From Gammaproteobacteria bacterium (GTDB taxonomy: Bacteria; Pseudomonadota; Gammaproteobacteria; DSM-16500), in NCBI GenBank assembly GCA_019634835.1, contig JAHCAO010000005.1, forward strand, positions 1 to 64,000: a DNA stretch of 64,000 bases, given 5' to 3'. The position numbers and the translations under genes were made by a program. Within the stretch, counting starts at the first letter, position 1, and each line of letters starts with the position of its first letter. This document shows, one piece after another, positions 37,467-46,900 of this stretch. Below the pieces are notes generated by a model. The model worked only from the letters and a program-made list of their open reading frames with translations, was not told where the DNA came from and ran no database searches.

Positions 37467-38612
37467 ATGAAAATTGGTATTCCCAAGGAAATCATTCCAG
37501 GAGAACGCCGCGTTGCCGCTGTTCCTGAAACGGTAGCAAAAATGGTCAAGGCAGGCATGGAGGTAACAATAGAAGCAGGTGCAGGCCTAGGGTCTTATAT
37601 CAGTGATAACGATTATCTTCATGCCGGCGCAAAAATTGAACCTGATCATCAAAACTTATTCAACCAAGCTAATATTGTTTTGAAAGTTCATCGCCCTATT
37701 CAAGATAATCAAACTGGTGTACATGAACTCGACCATATGAAAGAAAAAACCGTGTTAATTGCCCCACTCTACCCTACACATCATCCTGATCTTGTCGCCA
37801 AATTAACTGCTAGAAAAATTACGGCATTCTCACTCGATCTTTTGCCTAGAATCGCTAGAGCACAATCAATGGACATATTAAGCTCTATGAGTAATCTAGC
37901 GGGATACAAGAGTGTTGTGATGGCTGCAGATTATCTTGGGAAAATATTTCCTATGTTGACAACCGCAGCTGGCACCATTACACCAACTAAAGTGATAGTA
38001 ATTGGTGCTGGTGTTGCTGGTTTGCAAGCCATAGCAACTGCTCGTCGCCTTGGTGGTGTTGTTATTGCATTTGATACAAGACCTGTGGTTGCGGAGCAAG
38101 TGAAAAGTTTAGGAGCTGAATTTGTTAGCTTAGAAACATCTCATGAACAATCGCAAGACACCAGTGGATATGCAAAGGAACAAACAGCAGAATTTTATAA
38201 AAACGAACAAGAAATTATACGTAAATATATTAAAGAGGCTGATGTCATTATCACAACAGCACTAATTCCTGGTAAACGCGCCCCTATTTTAATTACCGAG
38301 CAAATGGTAAGTGAAATGAAACATGGATCGGTTATTGTTGATCTTGCTATTGAACAACATGGGAACTGCGCGCTTTCTGAACCAGGCAAAATAGTTATTA
38401 AGCATGGCATTACTCTTATTGGAATATTGAATGTTCCTAGTACGATGCCTGTGAATGCAAGTCAACTTTATTCAAGGAATGTATTCGCATTCTTAAACTA
38501 TATTGCTCCACAGTTAAGTACAGGACAATTAGACATGTCCGATGAAATTATCAAAGCCTGCTTGGTCGTTTATCATGATGAGATGGCACATGCTAGTATG
38601 AAGCAGGTATAG
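37467..38612 (+). CDS. pntAA: NAD(P) transhydrogenase alpha subunit, part 1 (NAD-binding)
   Basis: The 381-residue domain I protein is of the alanine dehydrogenase/PNT type: MKIGIPKEIIPGERRVAAVP at the start, then the Rossmann region TPTKVIVIGAGVAGLQAIAT with ARRLGGVVIAFDTRPVVAEQ. It binds NAD(H) and passes hydride to domain III in PntB. As in Legionella and many alphaproteobacteria, the alpha subunit is split in two. It follows phhB by only 14 bases, so the transhydrogenase seems part of the same transcript. Confidence 0.93.
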   Translation: MKIGIPKEIIPGERRVAAVPETVAKMVKAGMEVTIEAGAGLGSYISDNDYLHAGAKIEPDHQNLFNQANIVLKVHRPIQDNQTGVHELDHMKEKTVLIAPLYPTHHPDLVAKLTARKITAFSLDLLPRIARAQSMDILSSMSNLAGYKSVVMAADYLGKIFPMLTTAAGTITPTKVIVIGAGVAGLQAIATARRLGGVVIAFDTRPVVAEQVKSLGAEFVSLETSHEQSQDTSGYAKEQTAEFYKNEQEIIRKYIKEADVIITTALIPGKRAPILITEQMVSEMKHGSVIVDLAIEQHGNCALSEPGKIVIKHGITLIGILNVPSTMPVNASQLYSRNVFAFLNYIAPQLSTGQLDMSDEIIKACLVVYHDEMAHASMKQV

Positions 38613-38683
38613 TGGTAATCTAGGACATTATTCAGCGATTTCCGCTGGCTTTGTTTTATCGTCACCTTTTCGAGGACAACACG

Positions 38684-38989
38684 ATGCATAATGGACTTAG
38701 CATATCCGATATTTATATTTTCATGCTTGCCGCTTTTCTCGGTTTTCAACTTATCTCTCGTATTCCTCCCCTGTTACACACTCCGCTCATGGCGGCTACT
38801 AACGCCATATCGGGTATCTCTCTTATTGGAGCCATTGCGGTAGCGGGAGAGAATTATAATTTGATCACAAATATACTTGCCTTCATTGCTGTGACATGCT
38901 CAACCATCAATGTTGTCGGCGGATTTTTAATTACGGATAGAATTTTGAAAATGTTCAAAAAAGAATCCCAAAAAGGTAACCGCGGATGA
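38684..38989 (+). CDS. pntAB: NAD(P) transhydrogenase alpha subunit, part 2 (membrane)
   Basis: The start at 38684 (MHNGLSISDIYIFMLAAFLG) is favoured by CGAGGACAAC upstream and by family length; the frame is open from 38651. The 101-residue protein has three or four membrane helices: FMLAAFLGFQLISRIPPLLH, ATNAISGISLIGAIAVAG and NILAFIAVTCSTINVVGGFL. It forms part of the proton channel. Its stop overlaps the pntB start by four bases. Confidence 0.92.
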   Translation: MHNGLSISDIYIFMLAAFLGFQLISRIPPLLHTPLMAATNAISGISLIGAIAVAGENYNLITNILAFIAVTCSTINVVGGFLITDRILKMFKKESQKGNRG

Positions 38990-40374
38990 GCACCTTACAA
39001 TTATGCTATTTTATTTCTGCCATATTATTCATTCTGGGTATACGTTCCTTAAGTTCTCCCATCACCGCAAGGCGTGGAATGAACTTAGCTTCATTGGGAA
39101 TGCTGCTTGCCATTATAGGTACGCTCTTTGGCCATCAAATCGTTTCTTATACCTGGATTATTGCTGGACTCCTATTAGGTACAGTACTCAGCCTTCCAAT
39201 CTCATTATGGATCCCAATGACTAAAATTCCTCAGCGTATCGCCCTCTCTCACGCTGGCGGTGCGCTGGCGGCTTGCTTAATTGGTATAGCGGAATATTAC
39301 CGTTATCACACAGCATTCTCTACAACTAGCATGAGTATTGTAGCCATTGAGGTAACGTTAGGTGCGTTAACTTTTACAGGCAGCTTAATGGTTGCAGCCA
39401 AATTACACGGTCTATTACCAGGCCGCCCTATCACTTACAAAGGCCAAAACATTGTTAATATTTCTCTGTTTATTTTGATGGTAGGAATGTTGATTTATAT
39501 CACACTGAATCCCACAATGAATTTGATTTTTTATATTTTACTCTCACTTTCGTTTTTATTTGGCATATTTCTTGTTACCCCCATAGGCGCAGCAGACATG
39601 CCAGTTGTCATTGCTATCTTTAATTCTTATGGTGGATTAACTGGCGCAGCCATGGGATTTATGCTGGCAAATCGGATTCAAATTATCACAGGTGCATTAG
39701 ATGGTGCTTCTGGTTTTGTTCTCTCTATTCTTATGTGCAAAGCAATGAATCGATCTATTACAAATGTCTTATTTGGTGCATTCGGAAAAATTGAAGAAGA
39801 GCCTGACAAAAAAACTTCAACATCTTCTGCCAGAGAACCACAATCCATTTCTATAGAGGATACATTACAACTTTTTGAACAGGCAAAATCTGTTATTGTT
39901 GCTCCAGGCTATGGAATGGCCGCCTCTCAAGCACACCATGCGCTACGTGAATTTGCTGATAAACTCAAAGCATCTGGTACCAATGTAAAATATGCCATCC
40001 ACCCTGTCGCTGGGAGAATGCCAGGTCATATGAATGTATTATTAGCTGAGGCCAATGTACCCTATACAGACCTTTTTGATATGGATGAAATTAATCCAGA
40101 ATTTCCTCATACAGATATTGTTTTGGTCGTAGGCGCAAATGATGTCACCAATCCTGCTGCACGCACAGTAAAATCAAGCCCCATTTATGGCATGCCTATT
40201 TTAGATGTAGATAAAGCCAAGCAAATCATTGTCCTAAAACGCAGCTTAAACCCAGGATTCTCAGGCGTTGAGAATGAACTGTATTACAAAAGCCACAGTT
40301 GGTTATTGTTTGGTGACGCAAAAGATAGCCTCACCAAACTTGCCTATGGGTTTAAGCGTGCATGGGGTAGTTAA
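38986..40374 (+). CDS. pntB: NAD(P) transhydrogenase beta subunit
   Basis: The 462-residue protein has an N-terminal membrane domain of about eight helices (for instance IGAADMPVVIAIFNSYGGLT) and a C-terminal NADP-binding domain III beginning VIVAPGYGMAASQAHHALRE, with YAIHPVAGRMPGHMNVLLAE, VLVVGANDVTNPAARTVKSS and VLKRSLNPGFSGVENELYY. It couples proton entry to NADPH formation at the inner membrane. Start overlaps pntAB (ATGA). Confidence 0.95.
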   Translation: MSTLQLCYFISAILFILGIRSLSSPITARRGMNLASLGMLLAIIGTLFGHQIVSYTWIIAGLLLGTVLSLPISLWIPMTKIPQRIALSHAGGALAACLIGIAEYYRYHTAFSTTSMSIVAIEVTLGALTFTGSLMVAAKLHGLLPGRPITYKGQNIVNISLFILMVGMLIYITLNPTMNLIFYILLSLSFLFGIFLVTPIGAADMPVVIAIFNSYGGLTGAAMGFMLANRIQIITGALDGASGFVLSILMCKAMNRSITNVLFGAFGKIEEEPDKKTSTSSAREPQSISIEDTLQLFEQAKSVIVAPGYGMAASQAHHALREFADKLKASGTNVKYAIHPVAGRMPGHMNVLLAEANVPYTDLFDMDEINPEFPHTDIVLVVGANDVTNPAARTVKSSPIYGMPILDVDKAKQIIVLKRSLNPGFSGVENELYYKSHSWLLFGDAKDSLTKLAYGFKRAWGS

Positions 40375-40378
40375 GTAC

Positions 40379-40546
40379 CTACTGCCTGCTTCTGAATAAA
40401 TGCAGAATGAGTGACACGATAAATAATATAATAAAGATAAAAAACAGTATTTTTGCGATTTCAGTTGCTGCTCCAGCAATTCCACCAAAACCTAATACTG
40501 CAGCAATGATCGCAACAATGAGGAAAATCACTATCCATCTTAACAT
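40379..40546 (-). CDS. DUF1328 small membrane protein
   Basis: A 55-residue frame reads [40 protein letters not shown] then [15 protein letters not shown]. This is the DUF1328/YtjA family of two-helix inner-membrane proteins found across proteobacteria. It is convergent with pntB, leaving a four-base gap. AAAAGGAATAGCGCCT gives a ribosome site before the ATG. Function unknown; homologues respond to envelope stress in some species. Confidence 0.9.
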   Translation of the reverse strand: MLRWIVIFLIVAIIAAVLGFGGIAGAATEIAKILFFIFIILFIVSLILHLFRSRQ

Positions 40547-40640
40547 AGGCGCTATTCCTTTTAGTTTATCCTACGAAAACCCTTCGTGTTTTTTGTGACA
40601 TCTTCATTCCAAATCAGTATACTCTGCAATTTCGTATTAT

Positions 40641-40781
40641 AGCGGCATCTGAACAGGCCTGCCCTATTATTTTTTATATTCGGTTGCAAAAGATGTTTCC
40701 ATCCCAACTTTTGCTAAAGTGGACGCCTCTCCACTTTTCCTTCTATAAAAAATAGCAGGGCAGGCCTGTTCAGATGCCACT
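40641..40781. repeat. Family A palindromic element, copy A1
   Basis: The arms AGCGGCATCTGAACAGGCC (from 40641) and GGCCTGTTCAGATGCCACT (to 40781) are complementary with one mismatch and extend inward through TGCCCT/AGGGCA and an A/T-rich tract ending TATA. The inner part has GCAAAAG...CTTTTGC and a decayed AGTGGAC-type hairpin (AAGTGGACGCCTCTCCACTT). Core orientation is the same as A3. It lies upstream of ppiB. Confidence 0.9.
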
Positions 40782-40804
40782 ACAACAACATGAGAGAAGC
40801 TGAC

Positions 40805-41299
40805 ATGATCATTCTACATACGAACTTTGGTGATATCCACCTTGAATTAGATTCTGAAAACACACCCACTACCGTAGAAAATTTTATGAATTACGCTAAA
40901 AGCGGGCATTATGATGGCACCCTATTCCATCGCGTTATCGATAGGTTTATGATCCAAGGCGGCGGATTCGACATTAACATGAAACAAAAATCCACCCAAG
41001 CCCCTATACAAAACGAAGCCAAAAAAAGCCAAGCTAATAAAAGAGGGACCGTTGCCATGGCTCGTACTTCCGATCCACATTCAGCTAGCACGCAATTCTT
41101 TATTAATGTGGTAGATAATGATTTCTTGAATTTTACTTCTGAATCCACTAACGGATGGGGATATTGTGTATTTGGTAAAGTATCCGAAGGTATGGATGTA
41201 GTGGACAAAATTAAAAAAGTTGCAACAACAACACGATCAGGACATCAAAACGTACCTGTTGATAATGTTATTATCGAAAAAGTGACGGTTAAAGAATAA
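40805..41299 (+). CDS. ppiB: Peptidyl-prolyl cis-trans isomerase B (cyclophilin)
   Basis: I place the start at 40805 ([20 protein letters not shown]), with GAGAAG upstream; ATG 15 bases earlier is possible. The 164-residue cyclophilin has the catalytic segment [20 protein letters not shown] with the conserved Arg, [29 protein letters not shown] and [20 protein letters not shown]. No signal peptide, so it is cytosolic. It folds proline-containing proteins. Confidence 0.95.
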   Translation: MIILHTNFGDIHLELDSENTPTTVENFMNYAKSGHYDGTLFHRVIDRFMIQGGGFDINMKQKSTQAPIQNEAKKSQANKRGTVAMARTSDPHSASTQFFINVVDNDFLNFTSESTNGWGYCVFGKVSEGMDVVDKIKKVATTTRSGHQNVPVDNVIIEKVTVKE

Positions 41300-41308
41300 A
41301 AGCTTGAC

Positions 41309-41481
41309 GGGTGCATGACGAGTTTTTTGCAGCGAGAAGACCAGGATATTTTGTATGAACCATTCACTCGTAGACAGGAGTCTGCGAGAGCAAAATCCAA
41401 TCAAGGATGAGTGTATTTTGCGGTAAAGGATGAAAGAAAAATACCCTGGTCTTCTCGTTGTAAAAAACTCGCCATGTACCC
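41309..41481. repeat. Family B palindromic element, copy B1
   Basis: The left arm GGGTGCATGACGAGTTTTTT continues GCAGCGAGAAGACCAGG; the right arm CCTGGTCTTCTCG continues TTGTAAAAAACTCGCCATGT to ACCC. They pair over 37 bases with three mismatches. Inside are GCAGACAGGAGTCTGC-type hairpin sequence (here GTAGACAGGAGTCTGC) and GCAAAAT...ATTTTGC. It lies between the convergent ppiB and pbpC genes, where it may also act as a terminator. Confidence 0.9.
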
Positions 41482-41499
41482 AAGATTGGCCCATGGTAT

Positions 41500-43824
41500 T
41501 CAACTTTCAATATGCACTTCTACATCACGTGCATCTGCGCGCCCATAATCATCTACCGCTCTAATCACAAATTTTCCAGGCTGTGCATGCCATAATAATG
41601 CTTTATCACCCGATGACTTTCCAAGAAATGTTTCGTTGACAAACCAATATATATTCCTTACATCAGCATCCACCACCGCTGAGAGTGGAATAATCGCTTG
41701 TTGCATATCTTTCAGCCGAATCACATAATTTACTTGGGTTTGTGGCGAAATAATTTGCGGGATGATACCTTCTCCCACACTAGCGCCCATATTACAGTCT
41801 GCATCATAAGGCGGCGGCATGCGACGTTGAATACCCGCACGCTTAAAAATTTTGAGTAAGTCCGAAGACCAGAACTCATAGACTTCAAACCGTGTATTCT
41901 GATCAAATCGGCAAGCCCTCAATCCTGTTTTTCCATTAATTGCAATTTCACGGTAAATAGTATCTGTTTTAATCGGCGATTTACCTGAGATAAACCATAC
42001 TTTTTCTGTATCAGTACAATAGCGAGTAGGTAACATACCAGATGGCTTACAAACATCTACTTTAGTAAGATGCATACGTTCTGGATACTTATATATCAGT
42101 GGCAAGTTTCCAACTTGTTTAATAGCACTAGCAATTTCAAAAAATAAAGGAGCAGCTATCTCCTTACCAATAAAAGCCTGATTTCCTTGGTTATTAAAGT
42201 TACCTATCCAAACCGCCAGCACATAAGACCCCAATGTTCCAATGGTCCAAGCATCGCGATAACCAGAAGACGTTCCCGTTTTCCATGTCATTTCCATTTG
42301 CTTTTCTTGCGGAGAAAAATAAGTGATTCCACTATGCTGCGAAGCCTTTAACATATCCATCACTAAAAAGCTTGCCTCAGGACTAAGCAATCTTTTACGA
42401 ACTCTCGAATTCTGCTCAGCACTTGGTAGGAAACGTAATGGCTGCCACACACCATTATTTACCAGCGCGGCATATAAACTGGATAATTCCTGCATACTTA
42501 ATTCTGCACCACCCAATACTAGTGCCAATCCATAATACGATTCAGATTTTAACCCTTGTATGCCTGCTTGTTGCAAGAAATCATATAACGATGGATTTTT
42601 TAACTGCTCAGCAAGATAAATCGCAGGTATATTACGACTCAATACCAATGCATCTCTTGCTTTAATCGGCCCAACAAAATCGTTGTCAAAATTTTCAGGA
42701 TTATAACTGCCAAAACTACGCGACACATCTTTTAAAACAGTGGCAGGATGAATTAGTCCTTGATCTAATGCCAAAGCATAAATAAAAGGTTTTAATGTAG
42801 AACCAGGAGAACGTTTAATGGCCGTACCATTAATTTGTCCGCCAATTTTTTGGTTAAAAAAATCTGCCGAACCCAGCATGGCCTTAATTCCCATATCTCG
42901 AGTATCAACCAATAATATCGCTGCATTTGTCACTCCTAAATTCATTTTGCGTGCCATATAACTTCTCGTGACTCGCTCAATGATTTTTTGCAAGCGCGAA
43001 TCCAATGTCGTTACAATTTGATTACCCACAATGACCTTGTTAGATAAAATTTCATTAACAAAATGCGGCGCCACAAATGGTGTTGTGTGCAACTGACGCA
43101 TTTGCAAAGGCAATTTCATCAAAAATTTTTTATCGAGATCGTCTGGATGTTTCTGCACCCAACGAACATAGAGTCTATTGCGAATATTTTTAAGCGCACT
43201 ATGATTAGGCACACGTTTTGTTGGGTTTTGTGGAATAACAGCCAATGTTAGAGCATCAGGCAGCGTGAGTTCACGCGCTGGTTTGCCATAATAAATTAAA
43301 CTAGCAGTGCCTGCACCTTCTATATTATTCCCATAAGGTGCTAAGTTTAGATAAGCCTCCAAAATCTGATTTTTACTATAATGAGTTTCTAATTGCATGG
43401 CCCGGATTATTTGCCATATTTTTCCTCTTAAAGTTTTAGAGTTCATTCCATAACGCATGCGTGCCACTTGCATCGTAATAGTCGACGCACCTATACGTCG
43501 CGAACCTGCTACATAAGATGTCAATACAGCTTTGACCAATGAAATGGGATTCACCCCTATGTGCCAAAAAAAGTATTGATCTTCCTGTAACAGAGTGGCA
43601 GAAACAAGTTTAGGCGAAATTTCAGATAGAGGGACAAACAGCCGATACTGAGAATCTTGACTTAATGTCAAACGTAGTAATTGATGTTGTTCATCATAAA
43701 CCGCTCGTGAATAGCTCAAACCTGTCAGCAGTGGCGGAATAGGCAGAAAAAATAGTATTGTCCACATACTGACAATGAATAAAACTAGCGTTATGCTGGT
43801 AAGCTTAATTATATAGTGTGTCAT
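41500..43824 (-). CDS. pbpC: Penicillin-binding protein 1C
   Basis: The start at 43824 (MTHYIIKLTSITLVLFIVSM) has AAGGTGA just upstream; the frame is open from 43863. The protein (774 residues) has an N-terminal anchor, a glycosyltransferase 51 domain (LLQEDQYFFWHIGVNPISLV, GASTITMQVARM), a transpeptidase domain with the SxxK serine in IKRSPGSTLKPFIYALALD and KTGTSSGYRDAWTIG, and the C-terminal BiPBP_C domain from VNYVIRLKDMQQAIIPLSAV. It polymerises peptidoglycan at the inner membrane. It is head-to-head with the alpha-2-macroglobulin gene, its usual functional partner. Confidence 0.93.
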   Translation of the reverse strand: MTHYIIKLTSITLVLFIVSMWTILFFLPIPPLLTGLSYSRAVYDEQHQLLRLTLSQDSQYRLFVPLSEISPKLVSATLLQEDQYFFWHIGVNPISLVKAVLTSYVAGSRRIGASTITMQVARMRYGMNSKTLRGKIWQIIRAMQLETHYSKNQILEAYLNLAPYGNNIEGAGTASLIYYGKPARELTLPDALTLAVIPQNPTKRVPNHSALKNIRNRLYVRWVQKHPDDLDKKFLMKLPLQMRQLHTTPFVAPHFVNEILSNKVIVGNQIVTTLDSRLQKIIERVTRSYMARKMNLGVTNAAILLVDTRDMGIKAMLGSADFFNQKIGGQINGTAIKRSPGSTLKPFIYALALDQGLIHPATVLKDVSRSFGSYNPENFDNDFVGPIKARDALVLSRNIPAIYLAEQLKNPSLYDFLQQAGIQGLKSESYYGLALVLGGAELSMQELSSLYAALVNNGVWQPLRFLPSAEQNSRVRKRLLSPEASFLVMDMLKASQHSGITYFSPQEKQMEMTWKTGTSSGYRDAWTIGTLGSYVLAVWIGNFNNQGNQAFIGKEIAAPLFFEIASAIKQVGNLPLIYKYPERMHLTKVDVCKPSGMLPTRYCTDTEKVWFISGKSPIKTDTIYREIAINGKTGLRACRFDQNTRFEVYEFWSSDLLKIFKRAGIQRRMPPPYDADCNMGASVGEGIIPQIISPQTQVNYVIRLKDMQQAIIPLSAVVDADVRNIYWFVNETFLGKSSGDKALLWHAQPGKFVIRAVDDYGRADARDVEVHIES

Positions 43825-43877
43825 GTGAGTCACCTTATGACACAGACGATGATAGCTGGTCAAGTCGCTATCATAGA

Positions 43878-43922
43878 TGCATGACGAGTTTTCGCCTCTT
43901 GCTGCAAAAACTCATCATGCAC
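43878..43922. repeat. Short family B derivative, copy B3
   Basis: TGCATGACGAGTTTT at 43878-43892 and AAAACTCATCATGCA at 43907-43921 are an inverted repeat with one mismatch, the conserved outer ends of family B with almost all of the core missing. It lies in the divergent promoter region of pbpC and the alpha-2-macroglobulin gene. Confidence 0.75.
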
Positions 43923-43956
43923 CCCTAGCATAATGAATAAGTAAAATGAGTCTAAT

Positions 43957-46900
43957 ATGCCCATGAATTTTTTTTCTAAATTAAGTACCTTCCTCACCAC
44001 TATCTTTAGCCTATTATTCGGCAAATTGTCTTGGGATACTCCACCTTGGATCCACTATTTACACACTCAGGCTTCTGTGAAACCAAGGAAATTTTGGGCT
44101 GGAATCGCTTGCACCATCGCTTTTTTCTGTATTGTTTTTTATGGATATTATTGGTATCAATCGTTACCTCAGCCAGAACAAACCATAGCAAAAATCACGC
44201 CACCTAAGCTGACCTCTGTCAGCAAAATATTAACCCCAGATAACCTCACCATCGATTTTGGTATCCCCTCTGGTAAAGAATGGATTAATCAATCCGTCTC
44301 CCCACTGAGTTTAGTAGGTAAAGAAGTAGTCAAAGGGATCACGATCATCCCTAAAATAGAGGGTAAGTGGCGATGGGATACTGACAGTCATTTAGTATTT
44401 TCTCCCAACACCGACTGGCCAGCAGGACAAACCTACACGATTAAATTCGCTAATGATTTCTTCACAGCTGGAACTCAAATGGCAAATTGGAGTTATTCTT
44501 TTTCAACACAACCATTTGAAGCAGCCATTTCTGAGTTCAAGTTTTATCAAGACCCTCTGAATCCACAACTTAGACAAGCTATTGCAACCATTTATTTTAC
44601 CTTCCCTGTGGATGCTAGTAGTCTAGAGAGAAAGACCACCCTAGCATGGCAAACATTAAAGCATGGGAAACCTGATTTTAGTGCTAAACATTTTAATTTT
44701 ACCCTCACTTATGATGAGCATAAACGCACTGCTTACTTACGTTCTGAACCGTTATCTCTTCCTAAAATGGAACGCTATTTAGAGCTCATCTTGGATAAAG
44801 ACATTACACCTATCACTGGACCCGCTAAAACAAAAGAAATAATAAAAGCCCAAGTTCTTGTTCCTGATGCTGGGAGTTACTTTAAAGTCACGCATGTGAC
44901 CACTAACATCGTACGTAACCAACAAGATAGACCCGAACAAATTTTAATGTTAGAAACGACATTGGGTGTAACAGAAGCTCAATTAAATAAATCTATACAA
45001 GCTTATCTACTTCCTAAAGATTATCCTGCCACCTCAACTGAATCAGCCAAACCAAACTATCAATGGAAGGACCCAGGTGAAGTGACAGAAAATATTTTAA
45101 CAATGTCAAAACCGCTAGATTTACAAGCCATTCCAACAGACCGAGATTTTTCAACTTTACATAGTTATCAATATCACGCAACAACACCTACTTATCTTTA
45201 CTTAAAAATAAATAAAGGAACATCTAGCTTCGGTGGCTTTACTTTAGCAAATGATTATACTGCTATTTTAAAAGTACCTGCTTATCCACAAGAGATTTCT
45301 TTGTTACACAAAGGCGCATTATTAGCGCTCGGTACAGAAGAAAAACTATCTGTTCTTGTGCGGGGTTTGAGTGCCGTTAAATTTGATATTGCACGCGTAC
45401 TTCCTGATGACATAAATCATTTGATCACTCAAACAAATGGTGACTTCAGTCATCCTTACTTTATTAATTACAGTTTTAATCGAGACAATATTAGTGAAGT
45501 TTTTTCTCGAATACAGCTATTCGATACAGCTGACTTAGCCAAAGAACAATATACTGCTTTAGATCTCAGCAAATATTTAGCTACTAAACCTGGCGGCCCA
45601 TTAGGATTATTCTTATTACAAGCCCGTGGCTGGGACACAGTAAAAAACCTTCCTCTTGATGCCCAGACCAACCGCTTAATTCTCATTACTGATTTAGGGA
45701 TGATAGTCAAAGATAACGTTGATGGAACACATGATATTTTTGTGCAATCCATCACAAACGGTATACCCGTTGGAAATGCCGTTGTTTCTATTCTTGGCAA
45801 AAATGGCATACCCATTCTCACGCACGTCACTGACGCCCAAGGGCATACTACTTTTCCAACATTCAAAGATTTCACTAACGAACGTGAACCCACCGTTTAT
45901 ATTGCACACAAGGGGAACGATGTATCATTTATCCCTTATAATCGTTTTGATAGACAGCTTAACTACTCTCGCTTTGACGTTGGCGGCCTTACAACCTACA
46001 GTGAAAATCAAACTGCACTCACTGCGTATCTTTTTTCAGACCGTGGTATTTACCGACCAGGAGAGACTGCACACATCGGCATGATTGTTAAACAGCCTTA
46101 TATATTACCACAACCCCAAGGATTGCCACTTGAAGCAACTGTTATTGATCCCCGTGGTGTGACAGTTGACGATGTAAAAATGACTCTTAATGATAGCGGT
46201 TACTTAACGCTAGACTTTCAATCCAATCCAACTTCACCAACTGGACAATATCTTATCTATCTTTACATTGTAAAAGATAATCATCCTAGTAGTTTAATTG
46301 GTTCTACGAGTATTCAAGTAGCGGAATTTTTACCTGATAGAATGCGTATGACGGCGCATTTATCTCAAGAACAAGCAAGAGGATGGATTTCTCCATCTGA
46401 GTTGAAAGGCATCGTAGGATTACAAAATTTATATGGAACACCAGCAATCAATCACCGTGTTAGTGCAAAAATTTTATTAACACCGCATGCCGTTACCTTT
46501 AGAGAATTCCCGGACTATATCTTTATGGATCCGCTGCTTAATCCTAAATCTCCACCAAAGGTATTCACTGATAATTTGACGGAAACTCGTACTAATGATC
46601 AAGGAAAAGCTGAGTTTGATCTTAAGCTGAATCGATTTGAGAATGCGACTTATCAACTCACCTTTTTTACCGAAGGATTCGAAGCAGAAGGCGGACGCAG
46701 CGTAGCTGCACAAACGGTAGCATTAGTCAGCCCCTTGGCCTACCTTGTAGGGTATAAGCCTGATGGTGATCTCAATTATATTAAGCAAAACGCTAACCGA
46801 AGCGTGCATTTCATCGCTGTCAATCCTCAGCTTCAACAACAAAGCTTATCTAACATTAAAATTCAACTTTTCCGTCAGCGCCCTATATCAACATTAGTAA

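Noticed and set aside
40407..40598. 63-codon plus-strand frame after pntB
   Set aside because: It is the antisense of the DUF1328 gene, which is the clear match.
40641..40781. Family A elements as simple rho-independent terminators
   Set aside because: Stems are far longer than needed, contain an ordered core, lack a trailing T run, and one copy precedes rather than follows its neighbour gene.
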